From Sinorhizobium chiapasense (GTDB taxonomy: Bacteria; Pseudomonadota; Alphaproteobacteria; Rhizobiales; Rhizobiaceae), in the NCBI RefSeq assembly GCF_036488675.1, contig NZ_CP133148.1, positions 3,421,001-3,485,000 on the forward strand: DNA of 64,000 bases, in the 5' to 3' direction. Position numbers and translations under genes: made by a program. Below are positions 32,833 to 41,796 of the stretch, piece by piece. The stretch's first letter is position 1, and each line of letters begins with the position of its first letter. A model generated the notes under the pieces. That model was given only the letters and a program-made list of their open reading frames with translations. It was not told the origin of the DNA and ran no database searches.

Positions 32833-34439
32833 CGGACCAACTCCGCTTCTTCCCGGAGGAACTCGTCGAGCGTGCCACGCCCGCCCCTCCCGGTAATGTC
32901 GATCATTTCCAGCGAAAGATAGCGCTCGTCGCTTTCCTTTATCGCCGGCTTGGTCAGGAACATGCGGGCGAAGGCCACGGCCCTGGTGGCTTTGTGACCG
33001 TTCAGGTGGCCGACGGACGCCTCGTAACCGCAATTGACGATAGCCGAAAAAATCTCGCGCCGGTCACCGTATGCAGGGTCTGTGTAATCCGCTAGGTCCG
33101 GACCCGAATAGCACTGGTTGCTTATTGTGGGGGCGCCGGTCTCGCCGTTCGCGGAAGCATGGCTGATGAGTGCCGGGTTCGCCAGTTCGTAACGATAGAC
33201 GTCGTAGGCGGAAGGCTGGGTCGGCCCCGCACCGCCCTGCACCGGATAGCTCGAATAGTTGTCGAGGATCGTGCTCACCGAGGGCGCCGCTGTTCCCTGC
33301 GCGACGTTCCAGTATGTGCCATACTGCCAATTGTTACTGCTGCTGATCTTGCCGCCGCCGATGGCGTTCATCGTAGCCCCATAGCCCAAGGGCACGGCCA
33401 TGCTGGGATCGCCGACAACGTCCCCGACCATGACCGGCGAATAGCCGTCGCAAGACTTGCTGCCGCTACCCTTGCCCGATTGTGCCTGGGCGGAGCGTAC
33501 GTTCTGGGCGGGGCGATAGCGGTAGTTACCGTTCACCTTGTTGAACGACGAGGAGTAAAAGCCGAAGCGCGTATTGACGCCGTCCTCGACCGGGCCTGCT
33601 TTCGCGCCCGTTTCCGTATCCAAATTATCCTGCGTGTAGCACGTGCCCGGGTTTCCGGTGGCGAGAGCTTCCGCGAGCTCCGACGCCCCGTTGCCTAAGG
33701 GCGTCCTGAGGAAGCCGAAATTGCCAGGCCCGGGATTGGACGACGAGGTGCTGTGCAGCTCGATCTGCCGCCCATAGAGATTGCCCGCCGCAAAATTGTC
33801 GTGCAGCGCTTCCGCGGCCTCCTCGGCTGCGGTCTCGCTGGTGTTGCCCGCAGGCTCGTATGGGTTGCAGATGAAGATCGGCGTCACGTCGCAGGCGCTC
33901 GCCCGGTACACGGCCACCGCCTCGGCCGAAACGTTGATCGTGTCGCGATTGAAGCCGACCGGCAGCGGGAAGATCGTCGTCATCGCCTGGTCCTTGGCGA
34001 CGACCCAGGCATAGGACGCCAAATTGGAATCGGTCGTCACCTTCGAAAGATCGATGGGGCTGTCGTCGCTGTTCGGGATTTCGGTCAGGAACCTGACCGT
34101 CACTGTGCTTGTCGCATCGCTTTCGGCGTCGTAGGCGACTGTGATGTTCGAACCGAGTGACCAGCCGGTCCCTCCGCCGCCAAAGGCCGCGCTGTTGGCG
34201 AGTTTCTCGATTGCTGCCTGGGCCCGCGGGATGGCGTTGTCTCGGCCGTCGAGTTCGCGGGCGCCGGCGAGCGCCATGGCGTCGACGGCGTTCTGGAGGT
34301 CGGTGTGAAGATTGCCGCTGCGCCCGACATCGATGACGAGCAGCGAGAAGCCGAGCAGGAGCGGCATGGAAATCAGCGTCAACGCAATGACGTAGCCACG
34401 ACGGTCGTCCCAGAAGCTCTTGATAGCCTTATGCAACAT
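32829..34439 (-). CDS. tadG: TadG-like pilus assembly protein
   Basis: 536 residues. The N-terminal membrane anchor (RRGYVIALTLISMPLLLGFS) is followed by the Tad/TadG N-terminal motif VDVGRSGNLHTDLQNAVDAM and ALAGARELDG. A long, Ser/Asn/Gly-rich extracytoplasmic region with several Cys makes up the rest. ATG 34439 (MLHKAIKSFW) is preferred because GAGGGG lies 7 bases upstream; ATG 34445 is too close to it. TadE/F/G proteins are minor components needed for Flp-pilus assembly. Confidence 0.82.
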   Translation of the reverse strand: MLHKAIKSFWDDRRGYVIALTLISMPLLLGFSLLVIDVGRSGNLHTDLQNAVDAMALAGARELDGRDNAIPRAQAAIEKLANSAAFGGGGTGWSLGSNITVAYDAESDATSTVTVRFLTEIPNSDDSPIDLSKVTTDSNLASYAWVVAKDQAMTTIFPLPVGFNRDTINVSAEAVAVYRASACDVTPIFICNPYEPAGNTSETAAEEAAEALHDNFAAGNLYGRQIELHSTSSSNPGPGNFGFLRTPLGNGASELAEALATGNPGTCYTQDNLDTETGAKAGPVEDGVNTRFGFYSSSFNKVNGNYRYRPAQNVRSAQAQSGKGSGSKSCDGYSPVMVGDVVGDPSMAVPLGYGATMNAIGGGKISSSNNWQYGTYWNVAQGTAAPSVSTILDNYSSYPVQGGAGPTQPSAYDVYRYELANPALISHASANGETGAPTISNQCYSGPDLADYTDPAYGDRREIFSAIVNCGYEASVGHLNGHKATRAVAFARMFLTKPAIKESDERYLSLEMIDITGRGGRGTLDEFLREEAELVR

Positions 34440-34535
34440 TGGCATGCCCCTCGGATCGCGGCGGTGCGGCCGCCGTGCTCTTCTGTTACATTCCCTTCCG
34501 GCGCCCCCGCCGTTCACTCTTTCTAGCGGCCACAG

Positions 34536-34892
34536 TCAGTATCCCCCGCCGTTGCCGCCGCCGTTACCGCCGCCCGTCCCGGCCGGCATCGTGGCCGCCG
34601 GCAGGATCACGGCCGTGGGCGCCGGCGCGGCACCGCCCTGCCCTCCGCCTTGATAGTTGCGGATGACCCGGTTGATCACCTTGCCGTCACTGTGAATGCG
34701 CGTGTTCTGCGCCACCCGCGGGAAAGGCTCCTGGATGTGGATGCCCTTGTTGGCCTCCACCGCGTTTCCGAGCCCAAAGGTGATTGAATCCCTGTGGTTC
34801 AGGTAGTCGGCGCAGCCGGAGACGAGGCTCGCGGCGGCGATGACCAGCACTGCGCCTTTATTTTTTCGCAACGGCAAGTTGGCCTCCCACAT
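34536..34892 (-). CDS. Small lipoprotein in the cpaD position
   Basis: 118 residues. The lipobox LVSGC follows a hydrophobic stretch VLVIAAASL. The middle holds SITFGLGNAVEANKGIHIQE, and the C-terminus is a Gly-rich tail (GTGGGNGGGNGGGY). Its place directly after the secretin gene, with which it overlaps by 35 bases, is that of the pilotin-like lipoprotein CpaD, but it is shorter than CpaD and I see only weak similarity. Probably outer-membrane associated and helping the secretin. Confidence 0.7.
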   Translation of the reverse strand: MWEANLPLRKNKGAVLVIAAASLVSGCADYLNHRDSITFGLGNAVEANKGIHIQEPFPRVAQNTRIHSDGKVINRVIRNYQGGGQGGAAPAPTAVILPAATMPAGTGGGNGGGNGGGY

Positions 34893-36348
34893 CGAGATCG
34901 AGACGGTGACCGTACGGCCCCTTCACGCCTTCGCCATTGCGGAAGCGCCTGAGCATGTCCTTGTCCACCTCCAGGATGCCGAGCACGAACAGCTCCCAGT
35001 CGTTCGACGAACGCGTCTGGTCGAGCGGGCTGTAGAGGTCCTCGCCGGGTGCGGATGGCCGCACGATGTGCGGCGTGACGATGATGACGAGATCGGACTC
35101 CCTTTTCAGGAAGCTCGTCGAGCGGAACAGCGCGCCGATCACCGGAACCTGCGACACCCACGGCAATTGTTGAACGTCCTTGGCATTGATCGACTGCAGC
35201 AACCCGGCCATGGCGAAGCTCTGGCCGTCGCGCAGCGCCACCGTGGTCTTCGCCGCGCGCGAGATGAAGCCGGGATTGCCGTTGACGTTGATCGAGGTAT
35301 CGAGCTCCGAGACTTCCGGCTCGATCCTGAGACTGATGAGCCCGTTGTCGAGCACCACCGGCGTGAAGGTGAGCCTGACGCCGAAGGGCCGGTAATCGGT
35401 TTCGGTCGCGACCGTGGCGCCGTTGGCCACCGTCGTCTGGATCGGCACCTCGCCGCCGGCGTGGAAGCTCGCGGTCTCGCCGCTCATGGCGATCAGGTTC
35501 GGCTGCGCCAGCCGGCGCACCAGTCCCTTCTGCTCCAGCGCATTGATGACGACGTCGATCTGGCCGCCCGCAATCTCCAGCACCTTGGCGATCAGCTGTC
35601 CGAACGGCTGCATGCCCGTCGCCGCACCCGCGGCATCTTCCAGCGTGCGGACGAGCTGGCCGTCGTCGTTGACAGCAATACCCTGGCTGGTCGTCGCCTT
35701 GCCGATGCCGTTCCGGCCCTGGCCGGACCAGCCGATGCCGAGGTCGCGGCCGGTCTGACGCGAGGCCTCGATCACCCGGACCTCCAGCATGACCTGCTGG
35801 GAATCGGCCACCCGCAACTGGTTCAGCACCGGCTGTGCGGAGTAGGACTGGGCGATCTCCAGCACGCGCTGCAGCTCGACGGCGTCACGCACGGTACCGG
35901 TCAGGCGAATGCGGTCGTTGGAGTTGAACACCCGGACTTGCGCGGAGGGTGCGGCGGAACGAATGGCCGCCGCAGCTTCGCTGAAATCACTGGCGACGCG
36001 GATATCGATGACGCCGAGAAGGTTTTTGTCGTCGTCATAGACGGAAATATTGGTGGCGCCGATCTGCTTGCCGCGGATGAAGAGCGACCGGTCGGAGAGC
36101 GGCACGACGTCGATCAGTTCGGCACTGCCGATGACCAGATCGCCGAACGGCTTGGCGGTCCTGATCGTCATCGTGTCGTTCGGCGGCAGCGTCACCTGCT
36201 GCACGGATCCGCCGAGGTTGATGAATTTTTCCTGGGCATCCGCCTGCCCGGCCGAACCGGGTCCCAGAAGGCCAAAGGCCGAAATTGCCGCGACCAGTGC
36301 CGCGAGGGACCTGGCTCTCGCCGCCCCCTTCATGCTTCCCCTCAACAT
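34858..36348 (-). CDS. cpaC: Tad pilus secretin CpaC/RcpA
   Basis: 496 residues. Signal peptide (LAALVAAISAFGLLGPGSAG), pilus secretin N-terminal domain (ITVAKP-like TIRTAKPFGDLVIGSAELID), a BON domain (SNDRIRLTGTVRDAVELQRV), and the C-terminal secretin core including VPIQTTVANG, GLISLRIEPEVSELD and VPVIGALFRSTSFLKRESDL. It forms the outer-membrane channel for the Flp pilus. ATG 36348 or ATG 36333 could be used; both have purine-rich sites upstream. Confidence 0.93.
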   Translation of the reverse strand: MLRGSMKGAARARSLAALVAAISAFGLLGPGSAGQADAQEKFINLGGSVQQVTLPPNDTMTIRTAKPFGDLVIGSAELIDVVPLSDRSLFIRGKQIGATNISVYDDDKNLLGVIDIRVASDFSEAAAAIRSAAPSAQVRVFNSNDRIRLTGTVRDAVELQRVLEIAQSYSAQPVLNQLRVADSQQVMLEVRVIEASRQTGRDLGIGWSGQGRNGIGKATTSQGIAVNDDGQLVRTLEDAAGAATGMQPFGQLIAKVLEIAGGQIDVVINALEQKGLVRRLAQPNLIAMSGETASFHAGGEVPIQTTVANGATVATETDYRPFGVRLTFTPVVLDNGLISLRIEPEVSELDTSINVNGNPGFISRAAKTTVALRDGQSFAMAGLLQSINAKDVQQLPWVSQVPVIGALFRSTSFLKRESDLVIIVTPHIVRPSAPGEDLYSPLDQTRSSNDWELFVLGILEVDKDMLRRFRNGEGVKGPYGHRLDLDVGGQLAVAKK

Positions 36349-36412
36349 TCCTGCCTCAGCCCCTCTCCTCGCAGTCCGGCCCGCCGCCCCTAACGGAGGG
36401 CCGCAATTAATG

Positions 36413-37423
36413 TCACTGGATCAGGCCCACCCGGTGCTCCTCACGTTTGGTCGTGTTCCAGACGCCCACGGTCGCCCACTTCGGCTCCACCGGCAAGACG
36501 GGCTCAACCTTGCGCTCGACGATTTGCACCTGTTTTTCACGCACAGGCGCATTCATCCGGTTTTCGACCGTGTTCAGCCTGTTGCCGAGTTCGTCGCCGA
36601 CCTTTCGCACCAGCCGCTCGATTACCTCGAAGCGACCATCGTCCTTCTTCTCGGCGATGTCCTTGCCGAGCTCGGCCGACATCAGACCGCCGCCGAGATC
36701 GGCAACCGTGATCGGCCTTGTCTGTTCAACGGAGGCGGAAGCGATGTTGCGAAGCGTGAGCGACAGCGTGCCGATCGTGGCACCGAGCGTCAGACGCTGG
36801 GCCTCGTCGGTCGTCACCTCGAAGGTCACCGTCTTGACGACGGAAGGTTCGTCCTTGCGCTCGTCCGCGGTCTGGTCCACCGCCAGTACCTTCACCCCCT
36901 GGAGCAGCACGTCGACATAGGTCTGTTCGCTGTTGTTTTGCTGATTGCGCACGACCCGGGTCAGAAGCACGTCAACGCGATCGGACGGCCTGACGAAACC
37001 GGCAACGCCGAGTACGTCATTGACCCGAATAGAGACGGCCTTCATGCCCTGATCGAGTGCCGCAGACAAAGTGGCCCGCTCACCGGCGCCGGTGATCTTT
37101 GAGGCAAGCACCGGCTCGCCGGGATCGATCGCCTCCATGGCATAGCGCGGTGCGTCGTCATTGCCGACGACGGTTTCGATTGTCTGAAAGGAGCCTTCGG
37201 GCCGCTGCTCGGAAGGCCAAGGGATGGCTTTGAGATTTTCCGGCCGTACACGGTCCCCGAAGCGCATGGGCTTGGCGGCGACGACCAAAGTCTTTTCCTG
37301 GAGTTTTGGACTGCTGGCTGCCAGCCGCGCTTGCTGATCGGTGAGATAGGTGCGCGTCGCAAACACCGCGACGCCGGCAAGTAAGATGGCAATAGTAAGA
37401 CTTAGAATTGTAGAGTAACGCAT
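36413..37423 (-). CDS. cpaB: Tad pilus periplasmic protein CpaB/RcpC
   Basis: 336 residues. One N-terminal membrane segment (TILSLTIAILLAGVAVFATR) is followed by an SAF domain (LVVAAKPMRFGDRVRPENLK) and the RcpC core: GMKAVSIRVNDVLGVAGFVR, then PSDRVDVLLTR. The C-terminal third is charged and probably helical. It stabilises the secretin. GGAG lies close upstream of ATG 37423; first gene after pilA, separated by about 100 bases. Confidence 0.92.
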   Translation of the reverse strand: MRYSTILSLTIAILLAGVAVFATRTYLTDQQARLAASSPKLQEKTLVVAAKPMRFGDRVRPENLKAIPWPSEQRPEGSFQTIETVVGNDDAPRYAMEAIDPGEPVLASKITGAGERATLSAALDQGMKAVSIRVNDVLGVAGFVRPSDRVDVLLTRVVRNQQNNSEQTYVDVLLQGVKVLAVDQTADERKDEPSVVKTVTFEVTTDEAQRLTLGATIGTLSLTLRNIASASVEQTRPITVADLGGGLMSAELGKDIAEKKDDGRFEVIERLVRKVGDELGNRLNTVENRMNAPVREKQVQIVERKVEPVLPVEPKWATVGVWNTTKREEHRVGLIQ

Positions 37424-37526
37424 CTCCGATACTCCATACTCAATCGAAACGCATTTTTTTCGATAACGACTAATTTAGAAGTGAGGGGTTAACAAAAACC
37501 CCTCTCTCTCGGATATTGCTCGATCT

Positions 37527-37727
37527 TTACGGGGTCGGAGCGACGTATTTAGTCTGATTCCAAAATGTGCCCCACGTAGTCCATGCAGCTTCCATATTGT
37601 TGCCCGCCGTTATCACCACACCGACAACACCGCCGACCAGAAGCCCCAGAAGAATAAGATATTCAGTCAGGGCCACGCCCTCTTCCTCCCGCGCGAAAGC
37701 GGATACTTTAGACACAAAAGCTTTCAT
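37527..37727 (-). CDS. pilA: Flp-type pilin
   Basis: 66 residues. The class IVb Flp prepilin: a charged leader ending EEEG, predicted cleavage after G17, mature start VALTEYLILLGLLVGGVVGV with the essential Glu at mature position 5 and the adjacent Tyr. Short hydrophilic tail. ATG 37727 (MKAFVSKV) is chosen because GGAGGT lies 9 bases upstream; longer in-frame starts have no such site. CpaA, encoded divergently, is the expected peptidase. Confidence 0.93.
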   Translation of the reverse strand: MKAFVSKVSAFAREEEGVALTEYLILLGLLVGGVVGVVITAGNNMEAAWTTWGTFWNQTKYVAPTP

Positions 37728-38047
37728 CGAGAAATTACCTCCAAAATATTTGGCGTACCGCATTTCCCCCGGCCCGCCCGTCATCGAGACCACCTCTCCG
37801 ACTATCATGATTAATAATCCCTTAATTATTATATCGTCAACTGCTGAAATGTAACCGCTTTCGGCATCTCTATTTTATGGTTAAAATCGAAACTGGCAAA
37901 CGGTTGGAATATTTCACAACACGTCTGCCGCAATGCGACACACCGAAATATTTCTTGATGTTTTTCTAGCCCGAAAGACTTAGAAAAACTGTGAGGCAAT
38001 CGCTTTTATTGGTGACATCAGGCAACAACGAAGGAGAAAAGCGAAAC
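37728..38047. other. Divergent pilA/cpaA promoter region
   Basis: 320 bases, notably AT-rich between 37800 and 38000 (for example TTAATAATCCCTTAATTATT). It must contain promoters for the long pilus operon and for cpaA. No defined operator is recognised; AT-rich regions like this are typical targets of rhizobial MucR/H-NS-like proteins, an inference only. Confidence 0.5.
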
Positions 38048-38566
38048 ATGATACAAACAGTCAACATTTTTACTGTTCTATCAGTATTACTTTTCCTCTA
38101 TGCCGCCTGGAGCGACTTCCGCAGTTGGAAGATCCCGAATGCCGCCGTTCTCGCTCTCGTCGGCCTTTATGCCGTCAACGCCGCAGTGGCGCTAATGACG
38201 ACCGACGATATCGGCGCGGCGCTCTTTTCCTTCACCGGGATCGGCGGCGATGTCGGAGCCGGCCTCCTGCTCTTTGCGCTGGGCTTTGCTCTCTGGCTCT
38301 TCCGGCTCTTTGGCGCCGGCGACGCCAAGCTCTTCCTGCCGATCGGCCTCTTCGTCGGCTGGAACGGCATGCTGCCCTTCGCGGTCTTCCTTCTGATCGG
38401 CGGTATTTTCACGATGCTGGCGTTGAAATTGCCGATGCCGCTGCAACTGGCGCATTTGTCCTTTTTCATGCGCGTCGAGGAAATCCGCGCGACACGCAAG
38501 ATCCCCTACGGCGTGATCATGGTCTTCGCCACCATCGCCGCGCTTACCCTGCGCTACAAGGTCTGA
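38048..38566 (+). CDS. cpaA: Prepilin peptidase CpaA/TadV
   Basis: 172-residue membrane aspartic peptidase that cleaves the Flp leader. The two catalytic Asp are visible: D23 in AAWSDFRSWKIPN and D92 in the GxGD motif FGAGDAK. Five or six membrane segments. ATG 38048 follows AAGGAG by 11 bases. It is the only pilus gene on the plus strand, divergent from pilA. Confidence 0.92.
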   Translation: MIQTVNIFTVLSVLLFLYAAWSDFRSWKIPNAAVLALVGLYAVNAAVALMTTDDIGAALFSFTGIGGDVGAGLLLFALGFALWLFRLFGAGDAKLFLPIGLFVGWNGMLPFAVFLLIGGIFTMLALKLPMPLQLAHLSFFMRVEEIRATRKIPYGVIMVFATIAALTLRYKV

Positions 38567-38847
38567 CGGTGCGCCCGCCCCTGCGCTAACTGCGCCACAG
38601 CAAACGTCGCGTATTAAAGGCGCACGCGAAGGTCGCTGGATTTCTCCTGTGAGTCGGAAATCATTTCGCTTCTCTTCGGCGTTTTTCTCACGATATCAGT
38701 GACATGCCCGCCCTGATATTCATGCTGCGCCGGTCCGCGGCCGGCATCGATCTGGTCGTGCAGCATGATGATTATGTCGTAGACAGGCTGTAGTCGTGGC
38801 GCTGCAAGCCCTAATATCCGGCTTCCAAACTAACTAGGGTCGCACTC
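38567..38847. other. Intergenic region upstream of the GcvT-like dehydrogenase gene
   Basis: 281 bases without a plausible gene. It should hold the promoter of the following 853-codon gene; no operator recognised. Confidence 0.4.
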
Positions 38848-41409
38848 ATGGCAGAGTTTCCGCAAAAGGCGAAGGTCGTAATCATTGGGCTCGGGGGCAT
38901 CGTTGGCGCGTCGATCGCGCAACACCTGATCGAGCGTGGATGGGATGATATCGTCGGCATCGACAAATCCGGCATCCCGACCGACATCGGCTCGACGGCG
39001 CATGCCTCCGACTTCTGCTACGCGACCAGCCACGATTTCCTGTCCTGTTGGACGACGCTGTACTCGGTCGATTTCTACGAGAAGATGGGCCATTACGCCC
39101 GCATCGGCGGCCTCGAGGTCGCGCGCGTCGGCGACGACGGCCGCATGGACGAGATCAAGCGCAAGGTGGCATCGGGCAAGGCCTTCGGCACACGCGCGCG
39201 CCTGATCGAACCGGCGGAGATCAAGGAGAAGTTTCCGCTGATCGAGGAAAGCATGGTGCAGGGCGGCCTCTGGGATCCGGACGCCGGCCTCGTCATCCCG
39301 CGCTCGCAGACCGTCGCCGGCAAGCTCGTCGACCAGGCTGTCACCGCCGGCAAGCTCCAGGCCTTCGCCAATACGCCAGCGCAGTCCCTCATCGTCAAGG
39401 GCGGCCGCATCAAGGGTGTCGTCACGCACCGCGGCACTATCGAGGCCGATTACGTCATCGTCTGCGCCGGTCTCTGGGGCCGGCTGATCGCAGAAATGGT
39501 GGGCGAGGACCTGCCGGTCATGCCGGTCGACCATCCGCTCACCTTCTTCGGCCCCTACAACGAATTCGAGGGAACCGGCAAGGAGATCGGTTGGCCGCTT
39601 CTGCGCGATCAGGGCAACTCCGCCTATATGCGCGACACCGGCGACCCCAAGACCGCCGAAGGCGGCCAGATCGAGTGGGGCTATTACGAGGAGACGAACC
39701 CGCGGCTCTGCCATCCGCGCGAGCTTCTCGAAAAGCATGAGGCCCGTCTTTCGCCCTCGCAGCGCGACCTGGAAATGGAACAGATCCTGGAGCCCCTGGA
39801 GCGGGCGATGGAACTGACGCCGATCCTCGCTGAACTCGGCTACAATGAAAGCCACTCCTTCAACGGCCTGCTTCAGGTGACGACGGACGGCGGGCCTTCC
39901 GTCGGCGAAAGCCAGAAGGTGAGAGGCCTGTGGTACTGCGTCGCCATCTGGGTCAAGGACGGTCCAGGCTTCGGCAAGCTCGTCGCCGACTGGATGACCG
40001 ACGGACGCACCTCGATCGACCACAACAAGATCGATTATTCGCGCTTCTACCCGCACATGCTTGAGGAGAAGTTCATCGAGGGCCGCTGCGGCGAGGCGGC
40101 GCGGAAGATCTACAATCCGGCTGTCCATCCGCGCGAACCCTATGACACTGGCCGCGGCGTCCGCCGCTCGCCCTTCTGGGAGCGCGAGAAGGAGCTCGGC
40201 GGCTACTTCATGGAGCTCGGCGGCTGGGAGCGCGCCCACGGCTACGCCGCCAACGAACACCTGCTCGAGAAATATGGCGACCGCGTTCCGGTGCGTGAAA
40301 ACGAGTGGGACAACCGCCATTTCTGGCGCGTGTCCAATGCCGAGCATCTCGCCATGAGCGAGGACTGCGGCATGGTGAACCTGTCGCACTTCTACATGTT
40401 CGACGTGGAAGGGCCGGATCACGTCGAACTGATGGAATGGATCTGCGCGGCCAGGATCGGCGGCGACGCCAATATCGGCAAGGGCATCTACACCCACTTC
40501 CTCGATGACGAGGGCATGGTGCGTGCCGACCTGACCGTCATCCGCATGGCCGACCGCTGCCGTGTGATCGACGGTGCCGACGCCGGCCCGCGCGACTTCC
40601 ACTATGTGCGCCGGATTGCCGAGGACAAGGGCTTCAACGTGACGGTCACCGACGTCACCGAGAAATACGTGACGATCGGCCTTTGGGGGCCGAACGCGCG
40701 CACGGCCCTGCAGAAGGTCGTCGAGAACCCCGAGGGCCTGACGCCGGAAAACTTCCCCTTCGCCGCGATCAAGCCGATCCGGATCGCCGGCAAGGACGTG
40801 ACCGCATTCCGCATCTCCTATGTCGGCGAACAGGGCTGGGAACTGCACATGGCCTATGGCGATGCGCTGGCCGTCTGGGACGCACTGCGGGCAACCGGCG
40901 TGATGGCCTTCGGCGTCGAAACCTATGCCAACAGCCGCCGCATGGAAAAAAGCCTGCGCCTGCAGAACGCCGATCTCCTCACCGAATACAATCTGCTGGA
41001 AGCCGACCTCGCCCGCCCGAAGGTCAAGGAGGCCGATTTCCGCGGCAAGGCCAAGCATCTCGAACATCGCGCCCGCCCGCATCAGCCGGCGATGCTCTGC
41101 ACCCTCGTTATGACGGACAATGTCGATTCCAAGGGTGTCGCCCGCTATCCGGTCGGCATCCTGCCGGTGATCGATCCAGAGACCGGCGAGACGCTCGTCG
41201 ATGAACTCGGCCGCCGGTCGTTCACGAGCTCGATCGCCTACGGCCCGACGATCGGCAAGAACATCGCGCTTGCCTATCTGCCCTGGTCCTATTGCCAGGT
41301 GGGCCGTAAGCTCACGGTGGAATATTTCGGCGAGACCTATCCGGTCGAGGTCGCGGGCGTCGGCTACAAGCCGCTCTACGACCCGGAGAACCTCAAGCCG
41401 CGGACCTGA
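38848..41409 (+). CDS. FAD-dependent dehydrogenase with GcvT domains, dimethylglycine/sarcosine dehydrogenase-like
   Basis: 853 residues. The N-terminal DAO-type FAD domain starts VVIIGLGGIVGASIAQHLIE. GSTAHASDF has the His at the place where dimethylglycine and sarcosine dehydrogenases bind FAD covalently. A middle FAO-M-like region (GRGVRRSPFWEREKELGGYF) leads to a GcvT aminomethyltransferase domain (YVGEQGWELHM; VGILPVIDPETGETLVDELG; VGRKLTVEYFGETYPVEV). Such enzymes oxidatively demethylate N-methylated amines and pass the methyl group to tetrahydrofolate. The exact substrate is not clear. Monocistronic and followed by a terminator. Confidence 0.82.
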   Translation: MAEFPQKAKVVIIGLGGIVGASIAQHLIERGWDDIVGIDKSGIPTDIGSTAHASDFCYATSHDFLSCWTTLYSVDFYEKMGHYARIGGLEVARVGDDGRMDEIKRKVASGKAFGTRARLIEPAEIKEKFPLIEESMVQGGLWDPDAGLVIPRSQTVAGKLVDQAVTAGKLQAFANTPAQSLIVKGGRIKGVVTHRGTIEADYVIVCAGLWGRLIAEMVGEDLPVMPVDHPLTFFGPYNEFEGTGKEIGWPLLRDQGNSAYMRDTGDPKTAEGGQIEWGYYEETNPRLCHPRELLEKHEARLSPSQRDLEMEQILEPLERAMELTPILAELGYNESHSFNGLLQVTTDGGPSVGESQKVRGLWYCVAIWVKDGPGFGKLVADWMTDGRTSIDHNKIDYSRFYPHMLEEKFIEGRCGEAARKIYNPAVHPREPYDTGRGVRRSPFWEREKELGGYFMELGGWERAHGYAANEHLLEKYGDRVPVRENEWDNRHFWRVSNAEHLAMSEDCGMVNLSHFYMFDVEGPDHVELMEWICAARIGGDANIGKGIYTHFLDDEGMVRADLTVIRMADRCRVIDGADAGPRDFHYVRRIAEDKGFNVTVTDVTEKYVTIGLWGPNARTALQKVVENPEGLTPENFPFAAIKPIRIAGKDVTAFRISYVGEQGWELHMAYGDALAVWDALRATGVMAFGVETYANSRRMEKSLRLQNADLLTEYNLLEADLARPKVKEADFRGKAKHLEHRARPHQPAMLCTLVMTDNVDSKGVARYPVGILPVIDPETGETLVDELGRRSFTSSIAYGPTIGKNIALAYLPWSYCQVGRKLTVEYFGETYPVEVAGVGYKPLYDPENLKPRT

Positions 41410-41456
41410 GTCCCCTGCTTTACAGCGTCGGACCGATCTCGACGCAATTGACGACA

Positions 41457-41493
41457 AGCGAGCCTACTCAAACCGAGCAGGCTCGCTTTTTTT
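41457..41493 (+). terminator. Intrinsic terminator after the GcvT-like dehydrogenase gene
   Basis: AGCGAGCCT (41457-41465) pairs with AGGCTCGCT (41479-41487), followed directly by a run of seven T. Classic rho-independent structure. Confidence 0.9.
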
Positions 41494-41530
41494 GCGGGGC
41501 ACAAGGGAGGTGGCTTAGATCGGCCGGTGA

Positions 41531-41689
41531 TTATCTCTCGGCCTTGGCTGAGGCCTTCGCCGCTTCGGCTTCGCCAATTGCCGTGGCGCATTCCTCGCAG
41601 CAGACTTCCACGGTCTTGCCGCCGAGCTTGACCTTGATGCTCTGTTGATCAAGCTCGCAATCGCAGGCTGCACAGGTTTTCGGGGTCAT
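41531..41689 (-). CDS. Small Cys-rich, probably metal-binding protein
   Basis: 52 residues. CAACDCELD and VCCEECATAIG give six cysteines in CxxCxC and CCxxC patterns around a short strand KVKLGGKTVEV. This suggests a zinc-ribbon or YHS/TRASH-like metal site. The C-terminus is Ala/Lys/Glu-rich. ATG 41689 has GAGGAG 6 bases upstream. Stands alone; function unknown, perhaps metal sensing or storage. Confidence 0.72.
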   Translation of the reverse strand: MTPKTCAACDCELDQQSIKVKLGGKTVEVCCEECATAIGEAEAAKASAKAER

Positions 41690-41796
41690 GCTGCTCTCCT
41701 CTTTCGTCGTTGCTTCGACGCCCACAAGAAAACCATGCCTGCTTGCATTGCGCTGTCAGATCTTTTAGCGACCTGATGCTTCAAACACGACGCGTT

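Noticed and set aside
34840..36393. 517-codon plus-strand frame opposite cpaC
   Set aside because: Antisense shadow of the secretin gene; no domain and no start signals.
38830..41457. 875-codon open frame opposite the GcvT-like dehydrogenase gene
   Set aside because: It mirrors the real gene's codon bias, has repetitive Asp/Arg/Ala/Val composition and no family features.
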